DNA of 64,000 nucleotides from Myxocyprinus asiaticus. Taxonomy: Eukaryota > Chordata > Actinopteri > Cypriniformes > Catostomidae. The notes under the pieces are model-generated. The model was not told the origin of the DNA. It saw nothing but the letters and a program-made list of their open reading frames with translations, and searched no databases. How positions within the stretch are numbered: position 1 is the first letter of the stretch; each line of letters opens with the position of its first letter. A program made the position numbers and the translations under genes. The stretch spans positions 2,705,817 through 2,769,816 of the forward strand of contig NC_059363.1 in assembly GCF_019703515.2 (NCBI RefSeq), in the 5' to 3' direction. Shown here piece by piece: positions 1 through 11,931 of the stretch.

Positions 1-587
1 ATGAAGTCACTGATATACACGCCAGTGTTTCCTGCATCTCTCCCCCGCTATTGAATCTCCAGCGCCACGGCAAAAGAAATAATATTTTACCTGAGTTATA
101 AGCTTGCAGTTTGAATTGAATATAATGTGATAAAAAAAAAAGTGTACAGCAAAATAACGCCAACACCAACATCCTTCTATTGCATTATGTTCGCTGGCTG
201 CAATTGAAAACAAACAACACTTGAATAATATAGTCCAATTTACAAGCAAATTACTCTTATGAACTGGTTCTGTGAGTGAACCATTCCAAATGACTCTTAT
301 GAACCGGTTCTTTGGAATGAATCATTCTAAACAACTCACCAACACACAAGTTATTGGTTTGAATCATTCTGATGAATCTTTCACTTAACAAACTCAAATT
401 AACAAAGCAAAGACATTACTGTCAGTCAAATCTGAGTCGAAATGAAGCAAGAATTGTTTTTTGTATTTAAAGGTTTGTGAAATTTATTCATTTAGTCATT
501 ACATTTGTCATTCATATAACAACATGTATTTAAAGATACGCATTTATGCAATATAACAAATGATTTAATAAAAAATGAAACAGTTAT

Positions 588-1015
588 GGGGGGCCTGGGT
601 AGCTCAGAGAGTATTGACGCAGACTACCACACCTGGAGTTTCGAGTTTGAATCCATGGCGTGCTAAGTGACTCCAGCCAGGTCTCCTAAGCAACCAAATT
701 GGCCCGGTTGCTAGGGAGGGTAGAGTCACATGGGGTAACCTCCTCGTGGTCGCTATAATGTGGTTCTCGCTCTCGGTGGGGCGCGTGGTGAGTTGTGCGT
801 GGATGCCGCGGAGAATAGCGTGAAGCCTCCACACGCGCTACGTCTCAGCGGTAACGTGCTCAACAAGCCACGTGATAAGATGAGTGGATTGACGGTCTCA
901 GACGCGAAGGCAACTGAGATTCGTCCTCCACCCAGATTGAGGCGAGTCACTACGCCACCACGAGGACTTAGAGCGCATTGGGAATTCCAAATTGGGGAGA
1001 AAAAAAGAAAAAAAA
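588..1015 (+). mobile_element. tRNA-derived SINE (window family A), near full length
   Basis: The element opens with a tRNA-like head (GGGCCTGGGTAGCTCAG as A-box region) and has an A-rich tail after CCAAATTGGGGAG. The same roughly 420-bp sequence recurs about 12 times in this window on both strands. It is flanked by AACAGTTAT (579-587) and AACAATTAT (1016-1024), a 9-bp target duplication with one mismatch. ORFs inside it are not genes. Confidence 0.9.
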
Positions 1016-1230
1016 AACAATTATAAAGTTATTTATATTTGTTCTGTATTTGTATACAGTGTGTATATGTGTGTGTGTGTATCAAAACATGATATCAAAA
1101 CATCAATCCAAAAATGTTTGTTTACCATTATATCAGTTGCTTGGTTGACGTTTGTAACTCATTTGTTTGTGAGTTGCGCAAAGTGTAATGAAATTATTTC
1201 TTTTATCTTTGTTTGTTTTGTTTTTTGGGG

Positions 1231-1650
1231 ATTTTCTCCCCTTTTTCTCCCAATTTGGAATGCCCAGTTCCCAATGTGCTTTTTAAGTCCTCGTGGTGGT
1301 GTAGTGACTCGTCTCAATCTGGGTGGTGGAGGACAAATCCCAGCTGCCTCTGTGTCCAAGACTGTCAATCCATGTATCTTATCATGTGGCTTGTTGAGTT
1401 ACCACAGAGACATAGCGCGTGTGGAGGCTTCACGCTCAACTCACCACGGCCCCACCAAGAACGAACCACATTATAGTGATCATGAGGAGGGTTACCCCAT
1501 GTGACTCTACCCTCCCTAGCAACCAGGCCAACTTGGTTGCTTAGGAGACCTGGCTGGAGTCACTCAGCACGCCCTGGGATTTGAACTAGTGAACTAGCGA
1601 ACTCCAGGAGTGGTAGCCAGCGTCTTTACCACTGAGCTACCCAGGCCCCC
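1231..1650 (-). mobile_element. tRNA-derived SINE, family A, reverse orientation
   Basis: Tail at the left (TTCTCCC... CCAATTTGGAATGCCCA), tRNA-like head at the right (CTGAGCTACCCAGGCCCCC). A perfect 13-bp duplication TTTATCTTTGTTT lies at 1202-1214 and 1651-1663, which is good evidence of retroposition. Confidence 0.93.
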
Positions 1651-2962
1651 TTTATCTTTGTTTTCTTGATAGATCTGAAATGTTGTTTGTAGATCATTAG
1701 GCAAACTTTAGAACTCCAACAGGAGACATGAAGGTACACAAGGAAGTATCGAGCAATAGGAGAATATTTTTAATGATATTGTTAGCGTATTTTCAATGCA
1801 CAGTTTCAGAAGGCAACACTCAATGCTGTATATATTTAAAACAAGCTCAGTTCATTATATCAAAGCCATTTGTGCATCTTTGTTTTTTTGTTTTTTTTTT
1901 ATCCCACATTGACGATTTACATATTCCGCCTTATTAGAGTCTTGTGTATGAGAAACAAATGAAGCACCACCAACAGGATTTCTTTTCCTGTCTGTTTTTA
2001 GTCGTGCTCCGAGCAGAAACAATCAGACTGGTTTTTATTCCAGAAACTGTTCTGAAGCCTGTAGACTGAGTTAAAAATGACTTTGAAAAAAGCACTGTAC
2101 CTCTCTCGCATACATTGTGGAATTCCAAGGGATTTCATTCCATGTCACATGCAGTAGTTTTGCATCTTCACTCACTGTTGCACTCTTGTTTTCTCAGCGC
2201 AGTGCATGCATGAAATTATCAGTATGTTATTTCTTCAATGCATGTGTCTTAGATTTAACATTTATTGCCTGTCTAATGTTTCATAGCAACTGTATAGCAT
2301 ATAACTTAATAAAGTTGTTTTATCCTTTTGTTGAATTATTGAACACTCTGTATTAAGCTGCGTGTTACAGTCTCCCTATGCGTTATTCACTGCTCCGTAC
2401 ACACTGGGCAAGGGATATCTTGAGCAAATTCAATCATTTGCAGTCATATGTTTTATAAGTATTTGAGCACTCAAAGTGGCAGGGCACATTGTTTTTAAAT
2501 GACAGCCCCTGGTTTATCCGTCTAGTTTTATCTCTTAAGTGTGCAGCAGTGAATGTGTCATGCTCTTTAAATGAGGTCTGTGAGTCGGAGCAATTACTCC
2601 GCGCTGTTGAAGCGTCTGTGAAGGAGACTCTTCTTATCTGTGTGCTGTTGATTGCGCTGCTATTTCGCTGTTAATTGATTGGCTGTTAGTGGTGGGCGGT
2701 ATCATTAAAATCTTATAGTATGTGCCATTTTATATCATGCTAATGGTATATATCACGATAGAGCAATTTTTGCTGGAAATGCAAATTAAATGAACATGTG
2801 GTAATGCATATTTTTGGGGATTATCCAGTGAAATAAATACTTTCAAAATGAAAAGGCTCTTCATCGTATTTGATTATTTTGATGATTTATTTGGAACTTT
2901 AAAGAAAAGTCTTGCAACAGTGCAAAAACCTTTGACACTGGAGTTTAAAACAAAAGACTTTA

Positions 2963-3385
2963 GGGGGGTCTGGGTAGCTCAGCGAGTATTGACGCTGACT
3001 ACCACACCTGGAGTCGTGAGTTCGGGGCATGCTGAGTGACTCCAGCCAGGTCTCCTAAGCAACCAAATTGGCCCGGTTGCTAGGGAGGGTAGAGTCACAT
3101 GGGGTAACCTCCTCGTGGTCGCTATAATGTGGTTCTCGCTCTCGGTGGGGTGCGTTGTGAGTTGTTTGTGGATGCCGCGGAGAATAGCGTGAAGCCTCCA
3201 CACGCGCTATGTCTCCGCGGTAACACGCTCAACAAGCCAGATAGACGGTCTCAGACGCGGAGGCAACTGAGATTCGTTGTCCGCCACCCGGATTGAGGCG
3301 AGTCACTATGCCACCATGAGGACTTAGAGCGCATTGGGAAGAATTGAGAATTCCAAATAAAATAAATAAATAAAATAAAATAAAA
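2963..3385 (+). mobile_element. tRNA-derived SINE, family A
   Basis: Head at GGGGGGTCTGGGTAGCTCAG, tail of AAATAAA units. A perfect 11-bp target duplication AAAAGACTTTA lies at 2952-2962 and 3386-3396. A small deletion has removed part of the B-box region near 3020. Confidence 0.93.
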
Positions 3386-4108
3386 AAAAGACTTTAAAAC
3401 AGGTAGTTCAGACTCTAAACTCTGACTATAAGCCACATTTGAAGCTGTTGTAAAATAGCTGATATATGCACAGCTGCACATCAGTCGAATTTTACAATGC
3501 AGCACGTTGCTTAACAACACACCTTAACAACAGGTTCTTCCTTGCATTGACTGCAAGAAAATCGCAATATAATCAGATTTCTTTTTCCAGTTAATTCCAC
3601 CCAAAAAAAAAAAAAAAAAAACACCAAAAAAAATCTGCCGTTTAAAAATATATAAATATATATTTTTAAATGCCACAAAGGTCTTCAGTTTTGTTAAACA
3701 TTACATGTCTAGAATTCAAATGAACAAATTTCCTATTCAGATACTTTAGTCTTTGTTCTAGCTCCAAAAAGTGGTGTAAATGTATCTGTTCAATTTTAAT
3801 GCATCCTAATTAAGATTGTGCATTCAAAAATCCATTATTGTGTTTGTTCTAGAAAAAAAAAATAGTTCTAATTAAATTATAAATTATATCCTGAGATATA
3901 ATTTAATAAGAGGTTGCCCTCTCAAGTAGCTTCAATGTAGTTAGCTGCTTTATAAAAAGACCAGCATGACTGTAGTTTATTTACTTCATGAGTAGCTTGT
4001 AGCTTGGCAAACTACAATTTCAAAATATTTTTTAAATAAATAATTTTAAGTGTAGCAAGGCTTCTTTGAGACTATATATAAGATGTTTTTTCTTGTCTTT
4101 TCCTTTAG

Positions 4109-4165
4109 GTTGTCTCCAGCTCCCTGTGATCACTAGCGTATGTCGTTCCCCTGATCCGCTCTGTT
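4109..4165 (+). promoter_or_regulatory. klhl29: 5' UTR part of klhl29 first coding exon, with a 4-codon uORF
   Basis: The exon appears to begin at 4109, after a pyrimidine-rich tract ending TCCTTTAG, so this is a spliced exon and at least one noncoding 5' exon lies further upstream. The reading frame of the main start has an in-frame TGA at 4127-4129, so translation cannot start earlier in this exon. A tiny upstream ORF, ATG at 4140 with its stop at 4152-4154 (M-S-F-P), ends 11 nt before the main ATG. Such a uORF could lower initiation at the main start, but that is inference. Confidence 0.75.
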
Positions 4166-4444
4166 ATGATGTCGAGGTACCATCAGCGTTTTGAGCGGGA
4201 TTTCCGCGGCATGTGGGAACGGCGAGAACGCTGTGCCATCAACAACAGCTGTGGCGGAACCGTTAACGGCTGCATCTCTACACCTGCTTCTTCTGTCGCC
4301 AGTGGCAACAATCGTCCCGGGCTCCTCCCTTTGCCCGTTATCCCCTCACTGCTGCCCACACCAGTCACCGGGACAAACAGCACGCCCAACAACGATCTGA
4401 CCTGCAAGCGATTAGCGCCCACCTGTACAACCACCACAACGAAG
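4166..4444 (+). CDS. klhl29: klhl29 coding exon 1 (N-terminus of Kelch-like protein 29)
   Basis: This exon encodes residues 1-93 of a Kelch-like protein. The start MMSRYHQRFERDFRGMWERR matches the beginning I recall for KLHL29 (MSR, then RFERD and a W-R-R motif). Two ATGs are adjacent, 4166 and 4169; the first follows an in-frame stop and has G at -3, while the second would give the MSR start usual in the family. Both keep frame. The rest is a Ser/Thr/Pro-rich, probably disordered segment with a PGLLPLPVIPSLLPTP motif. The donor is AAG|GTAGAA, with the exon ending on a complete codon (phase 0). Reading through the donor gives a 147-residue ORF that stops at 4609, which is an artefact of intron retention. 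Kelch-like BTB proteins are typically substrate adaptors for Cullin-3 ubiquitin ligases; the function of KLHL29 itself is poorly known. Confidence 0.93.
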
Positions 4445-4923
4445 GTAGAACCAAGTTTATTTGGCAAAATATTCAGATGCTGTTTATACAAATATATAAG
4501 TAGTTTGAGAATGTTAAGAGAGCGACTCTGCGTCATTCACAGTGCGTCATGGGATTGGGCGGTTGCTGCAGAGCTCTTTTGGTGCACTTTGTTTGCCGTG
4601 ATTCTCTGATTGGCAGATCGTTTCTCTTCAGGATCATGGGAAGTGTAGCTCTTCACCACAAATTCGGCAATTAAACATGATTTTTTTGAAATGCAGTTGA
4701 AATAACAGGGACTGATGACTTCCACAGAAGCATGTACCATACATCGTTAAAGGTTTTTAAGTAATTGCTAGAAATGTATTCCCCTATGAAATAAATGAAT
4801 GGGAATTTTACTTCCAGAACCAAACTTTTGTGCTCTCAAGGCTTTAGTGTCCCAGCCATAAACTTGTTTTGCTGTTGGTTGCAGGGGAGGGACATTCTCA
4901 TTGTAGGGATCATTTTATTTAAA

Positions 4924-6115
4924 TAGAGACCAATATATCGGTTTTACCGTTTAATCGGTACTGATAGTTGCTTTTTGGAACTATCGGTTATTGGGAGAAA
5001 TAGATGCAGATAGTTGCTGATATTTTCTTTTCTCTCCCCCCAATTTTTATTTCTTATTAATAAACCTTATCTGGTGAAATATATACATATAAAACTCTTT
5101 CACTGGTGAATCTATAGGCTATAAAATACTTACACAAAGAACATTGTAACGGAGCCAAATCTCTGTAATTTCAAAATAAATGTCCCAGTGTGTTGCAGGC
5201 ATGTTTAAAGTAAAAAGTCCCGTGTTATGCACCAGATATTCATTTCTCTGGTTATTATTGGGATTTTGGTTGCACAATAAACTGCTTTTGGGATTTCATT
5301 TTGCAGCCTCAGTGTCTGTGCCCTTCATAGTAAGGAAAGAATAAGATATTTTATATTATGGTATAGATCGATTAAAAACAACAACAACAACAACAAAAAC
5401 TATCGGCTGATTAAAGGAATGCTCCAGGTTCAATACAAGTTAAGCTCACTTGACAGCATTTGTTGCATAATGTTGATTACTACAAAAAAATATTTTGACT
5501 CGTCCCTCCTTTTCTTTAACAAAAAGCAAAAATCAAGGTTACAGTGAGGCACTTACAATGGAAGTCAATGGGGCCAATTTTTGGAGGGTTTAAACACAGA
5601 AATGTGAAGCTTATAATTTTATAATAGCACTTACATTAATTCTTCTGTTAAAACTTGTGTATTATTTGAGCTGTAATGTTGTTTAAATCGTCATTTTTAT
5701 AGTCATTTTGGGGTTTATGGTGTGTTGACATAACATCGTCATGGTAACAAGGTTGTAAAATTGGCTACAACTTTACACAGATGCGGTTAGTAAGTGATTT
5801 TATCACACTAAAATCATGTTTACACACATGTCCTTTATGTCTTGTGGTTATACTTTTGAAACAGTGAGTATTTTAATGTTCAAAAACTGGCCCCATTGAC
5901 TTCCATTATAAGTGCCTCACTGAAACCAAGGTTTTTTCTTTTTCTTTTTTTTCTTTTTTTTTTTTAAATGGAGGGACGAGTCAAAATAAATGTTTGTGGT
6001 AATCAATCTTATGCCAAAAATTTTTTGAACACGGAATATTCCTTTAATCAGTTATCGGCCTTTTCCACCACCTTAGTTATCGGTATCGGCAAAATCCACT
6101 ATCGGTCGACCTCTA
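4924..6115. mobile_element. Inverted-repeat DNA element, interrupted by a MITE
   Basis: The left end TAGAGACCAATATATCGG and the right end ATCGGTCGACCTCTA are imperfect inverted repeats, and the interior near both ends repeats TATCGG and CGGTTA motifs. A TTAA-flanked foldback MITE (5411-6047) sits inside it, with TATCGGCTGA on its left and TCAGTTATCGGCC on its right. No transposase is visible. A clear target duplication was not found. Confidence 0.6.
5411..6047. mobile_element. TTAA-flanked foldback MITE (window family B), full length
   Basis: Ends TTAAAGGAATGCTCCAGG and GGAATATTCCTTTAA. Long terminal inverted repeats of about 200 bp carry CACTTACAATGGAAGTCAA on one side and its complement TTGACTTCCATTATAAGTG on the other. 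It is non-coding. The TTAA flank fits piggyBac-type insertion, but the superfamily is not proved. Other copies are at 16576, 23146, 25485, 25829, 30909 and 44327. Confidence 0.8.
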
Positions 6116-9100
6116 ATTTGATTGGATAAAAATCTGTTTAGTGCAGGATGAGTCATCAGTATTTTTGGCCCGTTTTCCACAAGAAAAAAACAATTTAACT
6201 TAAAATGCATGTATCGTTTGGTTGCAAATATATGATAAATTCTTAAGCCAGATGGCACTATGAATTTCAAATGGGTTAGAAATTTTGCCGACCAGTTGAA
6301 ACGGTAAGAGAACCAAAGACTTTTTCCACTTTCTTGTTATCTCTAACAAGAAATAGGATTTGTTAAAGCGCAAGATAATTGATTGATGTCTTGCCATGTG
6401 AGCGGCATGTTTTTCGTGTATCAACATCAGTGGGGAACGACGCTCTAAAATGTCACATGGAAATCAAAGCGCAGAGCCCAGCGTCGATTCTAATTATTAC
6501 AGAACAGCAAATACAGCAACACATCCTCTCGAGCACATTTCCCCAACATTAGTTCTGAATTTTAATGAGACTGATCGCTACAAAGTGACCCTTTTGAATC
6601 ATTTGACAGAAGCTTCAAAAGCGCAGCGACTTGTTTCATGAGGTCAAGAAGAAAAGGCCACAAAGCCAAACACAATCTTCTCATTAAGAGATTTGTAACT
6701 TAATATGCAAGCAATGGACTTCACCGCACTCTTCACTGTGTTATATGCCGGTCAGGGTGTTATTGATCCCATGGATACAATCCAGTCATATGTGCAGCCA
6801 ATAGGCCGACATTTTGGTTAATAAAATCTGCCGCTTTTGACATAAAGAAGCCTTTGCTCACAGCACAACATATGAAATAAAAGATGCAGAAGTATATTGC
6901 TTTTGACCCGTTCCCTGGTGTAGACGCCTGTAAATCTAACATTGCTTTATTCTCCGGACCTCCCTAGCCCATCCCGTCTGCAATATGAAAGCAGGTAGCG
7001 GGAGGTTTTGACACAGATCAATAAGCAGACTCGCCATTCGTTATCAGAGATGGCGTGTAGAGATGGCGTGGAGGAGAAGGGAGGATATGGGAATATGGCT
7101 GCAGGCCTTTGATGATGGATGACAGAGAAATTGACCCTAAGATCTGCCATTGCACACTGCTTTCATCTCGTTTTTTCACCGCAAGCGGAGACAACAAACA
7201 CACATGGCGTGTAATGATGCCTCAAAAGCTCTTAAAGTTGATGTGGCCACCAACAGTCGCTTTTGAAGTGGGTCAGAAATCCATTTGTCCATCCAAACGG
7301 CATTTTTTTCAGCTGTCCAGAAAGCCAAGTAAAGTATTTCCTTTTGAATTGTTCACATATGAGTTTTGCTTTAATGTCAACATGACACCAAAATTAATCA
7401 CATTTATTTTCTCGTGCATGGTTCTGGTCTTATTGTGCATTAATATACGGTAGAATTAAACATACCAACTACTGTACCACAGCTTTAAGCATGACTCATC
7501 CTTTATAAAATTTATATAAATTCCAAATTATTTTCATATGGCTGTTACCTAGAAAATCCACGTCATATTTTGTGATATGTATTAGCGCTTAGAAAAACAA
7601 TATTCGAAAATAAATCCTATGTTAAGAGGGAATCCAGTTTTTGCCCCAAGATTTTGAATTTCGGGTGTATTTTTGTAACTTTCAGTGGCATTTTTTCCAC
7701 AAGCCAGCATTCATTTCTGACCCTGACCAGTGCGCTGATGACTACCAAAATCAGCTTATTCGACAATGCAAGAAAAGCACATTTACATGAAATTTACAGT
7801 CATCGGATAATTCCCTGCTTTTGACATCAGAACGGAAACCGTCATGCACACAACACTTAAATAAGCCGGTTTGAACAACGGTAAAGCGAAAACGTGAAAT
7901 GGCCAAAAATCTACATGTGTCAATCGGTTTTTGCTTAAACCGTTTATGACCTTACCCTGATAACAGAAACCTCTTTAAAGCGTTTACTTGACCTTTCACA
8001 TTGTAAGCTTATTAACCATAATCGTGTCATATCGGACATGTAAACACATTCATAAGATTTTTTCTCTTTCGATTTTCGTCCTTCAGGTTCTTCCTCATTT
8101 TGTTTGGCTCACATCCTGCTCTGTTTTTTCACTTTACTCCATGTTTCTTTGTCGCTCTCTTGGGTAAATTGCAGAGTAGTTCTGTCCATGATAACCACGC
8201 AAATGCATTTCCCGCAATATAAACGGTATGCAAAATCTCTGCCGCTTGTCACTTTTCTATTTTTGCACAGTGCATGTGTTACCGCCCAACCCCACTTTGA
8301 TTTTGGCACGCTAATTGTATTCCTGCATACTATTTAATGTGGTGAATCCAGTGAATTACTAATTAATGTATCATTGCTGTTCATTTTGAAGTCTGCATTT
8401 CTCGAACTTTTTTGTGGAGACTTGTGAATGTTGTTGCACATTCTTAGCAGATGTAGAGGAGAGTTAAAGCGAGAACACAAACATGCGAGTGCCGTTTCAA
8501 CCATTATTTAAAACATGCATTCTCTCCCACACACTGCTCCCATTTAATTTTCCCTCTTAATCACGGCTGTCTTGTGTTTCTGGAGCACTCTCAAGATGCC
8601 TGAGAGGTTATTGAGTATTTCAGGCACTAGCTGTAGCCTGACCCCTTTCAGCAGGTCCACTCCGCTGCAGGTTTCATTTTGTCAGCTAAGAGCTCTCACA
8701 TTTAGATTTGTCGAAATGGTATTATGCAAAACGAGCCGTCAGTACATGCCAAAACACAGAGCACTCCTTGAACTCCACGATCACTCACGAAAAAGAGACA
8801 AGAAAATGAAGAGTCTGCACAGGAAATATTTTCTTATCATTAAACAATCATTTGAATGGCTCGTTGGCACGCTTTTGAATCACAGCACTTTATATACATA
8901 TTACAGATCATACCAAACGGTGCACAGAAGTGATGTAAACATTTATAAATTGGGATAGTTATTTTCTAGGGTTGAGCAAAATTCAGAATAAAAAGCTGAA
9001 GAGTGTAATTATGGTGCCACTAGTGTCACCAAATGGAATTTCAAAAATAATTATTGTCTTCCATTGGTCGACCAACCGTCCCTCCCAAACTCATGCCATT

Positions 9101-9183
9101 GGTTGAGCCAATGTTGCTGTGTCGGGCTGGTGGGGATGCTTAAACAAACAAAGCAATGTTCTGAAAGTGCTACACGGCCACTC

Positions 9184-9187
<4 letters not shown>
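6116..9187. other. klhl29: Intron 1 stretch with no recognised gene or repeat
   Basis: I see no exon, clear repeat or RNA gene here. The small ORFs have no recognisable domains and no splice context that would link to klhl29 in frame. It is the longest repeat-poor part of intron 1, so conserved noncoding elements could lie here, but none can be called from sequence alone. Confidence 0.5.

Positions 9188-9228
<41 letters not shown>
9188..9228. repeat. (TA)n followed by (CA)n microsatellite
   Basis: Alternating TA for about 32 bases, then CACACACA, directly against the end of the mariner-like fragment that begins with CAGTACTGTGCAAAAG. Confidence 0.95.
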
Positions 9229-9690
9229 GTACTGTGCAAAAGTTTTAGGCACTTGTGAAAATTGTTGCATAGTGAGGATGTCTTCAAAAATAATGACATT
9301 TATCAGTTAACATCATACAAAGTCCAGTAAACATAAAACAGCTAAATCAATATTCAGTGTGACCACCTTTGCCTTTAAAACAGCCCCAATTCTCCTAGGT
9401 ACACCTGGACACAGTTTTTCTTGGTTGTTGGCAGATAGGATGTTCCAAGCTTCTTGGAGAATTCACCACAGTTCTTCTATCTATTTAGACTGTCTCAGTT
9501 GCTTCTGTCTCTTCTTGTAATCCCAGACTGACCCGACTGAGGGGCTCTGTGGGGGCCATGACATGTGTTGCAGGGCTCCCTGTTCTTCTATTCTAATCTT
9601 TTCTATTGCAAAAGTAATGTTTGGGAGTCTAACATTTATATTTCCTATTGACACACTAAAGCTGAAGATATAAATAACCATCTTAAGACA
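9225..9690 (-). pseudogene. Tc1/mariner-like transposase 3' fragment, broken
   Basis: On the minus strand, around 9560 down to 9355, the reading is SWPPQSPSVGSVWDYKKRQK, then internal stops, then a C-terminal stretch with G-A-V-L-K-A-K. This resembles the end of Tc1/mariner transposases, where a W-P-x-Q-S-P motif leads into the last catalytic region and the protein ends near a V-x-x-K-G-G motif. At least two in-frame stops and the missing N-terminal part make it dead. The left edge CAGTACTGTGCAAAAG looks like the terminal inverted repeat. Confidence 0.65.
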
Positions 9691-9884
9691 AATGCTTTTG
9701 TGAAACCTCTTATATGATATCGTAAATGATATATATTTGACAGATTAAGTACTTTTCTCATAAAATTAAGCATTCTCAGAAATTAAAATGGTCAATAAAA
9801 TGATAGTTAATTTATTAAAGGGGTCATGAATTGGAAAATCTAATTGTCCTTGATATTTAGACATATAAGAGTTAACTGTACTAT

Positions 9885-11040
9885 TAGGGCTGCAACTAAC
9901 GATTATTTTGATAATCCATTAATCTAATGATTATTAGAACGATTATTCGACTATTTGGGCGATTATTGCACCGATTAATCATCAGCTCTTAACTGATTAT
10001 TCAGCTTGTGCCCGACTTAAAAGGTTGTATTAAATGTGCTTACTAACAATAAAGAGGACAAAATCATCTTTTAAAATAACCTCTACATGACATTCACGGA
10101 ATTAAAGGGGAAAAAAAATACTTTTTATTAAGTTTAATTCAGTGAAGAAATTCACTGCAAAAAATCCTGTTGTTATCAAGTGTTTTTGTCTTGTTTTCCA
10201 TTTAAAATTGTCAAAAAATCCTTAAAACAAGATACATTTACTTGAGAAACAACATATAAGATATTTAGACTTGCTTTAAGAGAATGTATCTTAAATATAA
10301 GTGTATTTTTTCACTTGGTTATACTTCTGCGAGAGCAGTAAAGACAAAATATACTTAGATTCAAGAACTATTCTCTAAAAGCAAGTCTAAATATCTTATA
10401 TGCTGCTTCTCAAATTAATGTATCTTCTTTTAAGGATTTTTAGATATTTTAAAATATTTAAATATTTAATATTATATTAACATTCTCAGACAACAGGAGT
10501 TTTAGATATTTATATTGGAAAACAAGCCAAAACAACAACAAATCAAAAAAGTATTTAGTAGCAGTGTATGATGGGGCGAAGACTAACCTCTCTCATCTTT
10601 CTGTTCACTTCAATCCATCATTAACTCACACAAACACAAACTCTCTCTTATTAATAGAGCTGCATATTGCTGATTTTCTTCATGATCAGATACACACCGC
10701 AACACATATGTATTATGATTCACTTCGTGGCAAGCCATCACGTTATAATCTAACTGGAGCAAGCATGCGCGAGGGATGAGCATCCCTGTGACAGAGTGTG
10801 TATAAGCCGGGTGCAGTTTCAATCTCTCCCCCTTAGATCAAGTCACTTCACGGACTCGTAGAAGCGGTGCTGACCGCACAGAGAAATGCCAGTTTGGGAG
10901 TTTATACTTATTTACATGACCTGCTTCCTTATTATTTGAACTTTAATAAAGTATGCATTTAAGATTTAACGCCGGGGTGTTTCCTTTAAAGATGCTCTGA
11001 CATGCAAGTTTTGCTTCAGTGACTAATCGTTTCAGCCCTA
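9885..11040. mobile_element. hAT-type non-autonomous element with perfect 8-bp target duplication
   Basis: Starts TAGGGCTGCAACTAACGATT and ends ACTAATCGTTTCAGCCCTA, which are imperfect inverted repeats. It is flanked by TGTACTAT at 9877-9884 and again at 11041-11048, an exact 8-bp duplication as made by hAT transposases. The interior has no transposase and contains another foldback segment (about 10151-10568), whose arms share AAGATATTTAGACTTGCTTT and its complement. Confidence 0.85.
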
Positions 11041-11499
11041 TGTACTATAAAAACATACTGTCAATTTTAGAACTCAAAACTCCCTCCCCTGTCTAAAAAG
11101 AGCATTAATAGTTCCCACCCTCCTGAAATGTCTCATTTTGAAAACTGTGTCTTTGTGACATCACAAGACCTTGCTCAGTTGTATCTACACGCCCTACAAC
11201 ATGTGTCATCGCACCCTTGGCCCCGCCCACTGGCATGCAGTTCAGATCGTAAACAGAGAGGTAGAGAGACAAACCTAGTGTGACCAACTATTTCTGAACT
11301 CAAAAGGGGGGACCCATCTGGACTATTTTTAAATTGTTGTTTTTTTTGTTGTTGCATATAACATGCATTAGATTAGACATTATCATTATCATGTTTATCG
11401 TGCCACTTTTAAAAGACGTGGTGTCAAGGTACAACTCAGAAGACGAGATTCATTCAGCTGCTCTGCCTCTTGCTGTACTGAACACAAACTGCAAAAACA

Positions 11500-11931
11500 A
11501 TTTTATCCCCTTTTCTCCCCAATTTGGCCAGCCCAATTCCCACTACTTAGTAGGTCCTCGTGGTGGCGTGGTTACTCGCCTCAATCCGGGTGGCGGAGGA
11601 CAAGTCTCAGTTGCCTCCGCTTCTGAGACCGTCAGTCCGCACATCTTATCACGTGACTCGTTGTGCATGACACCACAGAGACTCACAGCATGTGGAGACT
11701 CATGCTACTCTCCGCGATCCACGCACAACTTACCACGCGCCCCATTGAGAGTGAGAACCACTAATCACGACCACGAGGAGGTTACCCCATGTGACTCTAC
11801 CCTCCCTAGCAACCGGGCCAATTTGGTTGCTTAGGAGACCTGGATGGAGTCACTCAGCACACCCTGGATTCGAACTCACGACTCCAGGGGTGATAGTCAG
11901 CGTCAATACTCGCTGAGCTACCCAGACCCCA
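11500..11931 (-). mobile_element. tRNA-derived SINE, family A, reverse
   Basis: Tail CCCCTTTTCTCCCCAATTTGG at the left, head complement CGCTGAGCTACCCAGACCCC at the right. The B-box region reads GGATTCGAACTCACGACTCC on this strand. I could not see a clear target duplication. It sits inside the family C MITE. Confidence 0.88.

Noticed and set aside
588..660. Functional tRNA genes at the heads of the repeated elements
   Set aside because: The heads lack a complete cloverleaf with matching acceptor stem and are fused to long repeated bodies with A-rich tails; they are SINEs.
992..1504. 170-codon ORF
   Set aside because: It spans the tail of one SINE, a short spacer and another SINE; no domain.
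4183..4536. 117-codon minus-strand ORF over klhl29 exon 1
   Set aside because: Antisense shadow of the coding exon.
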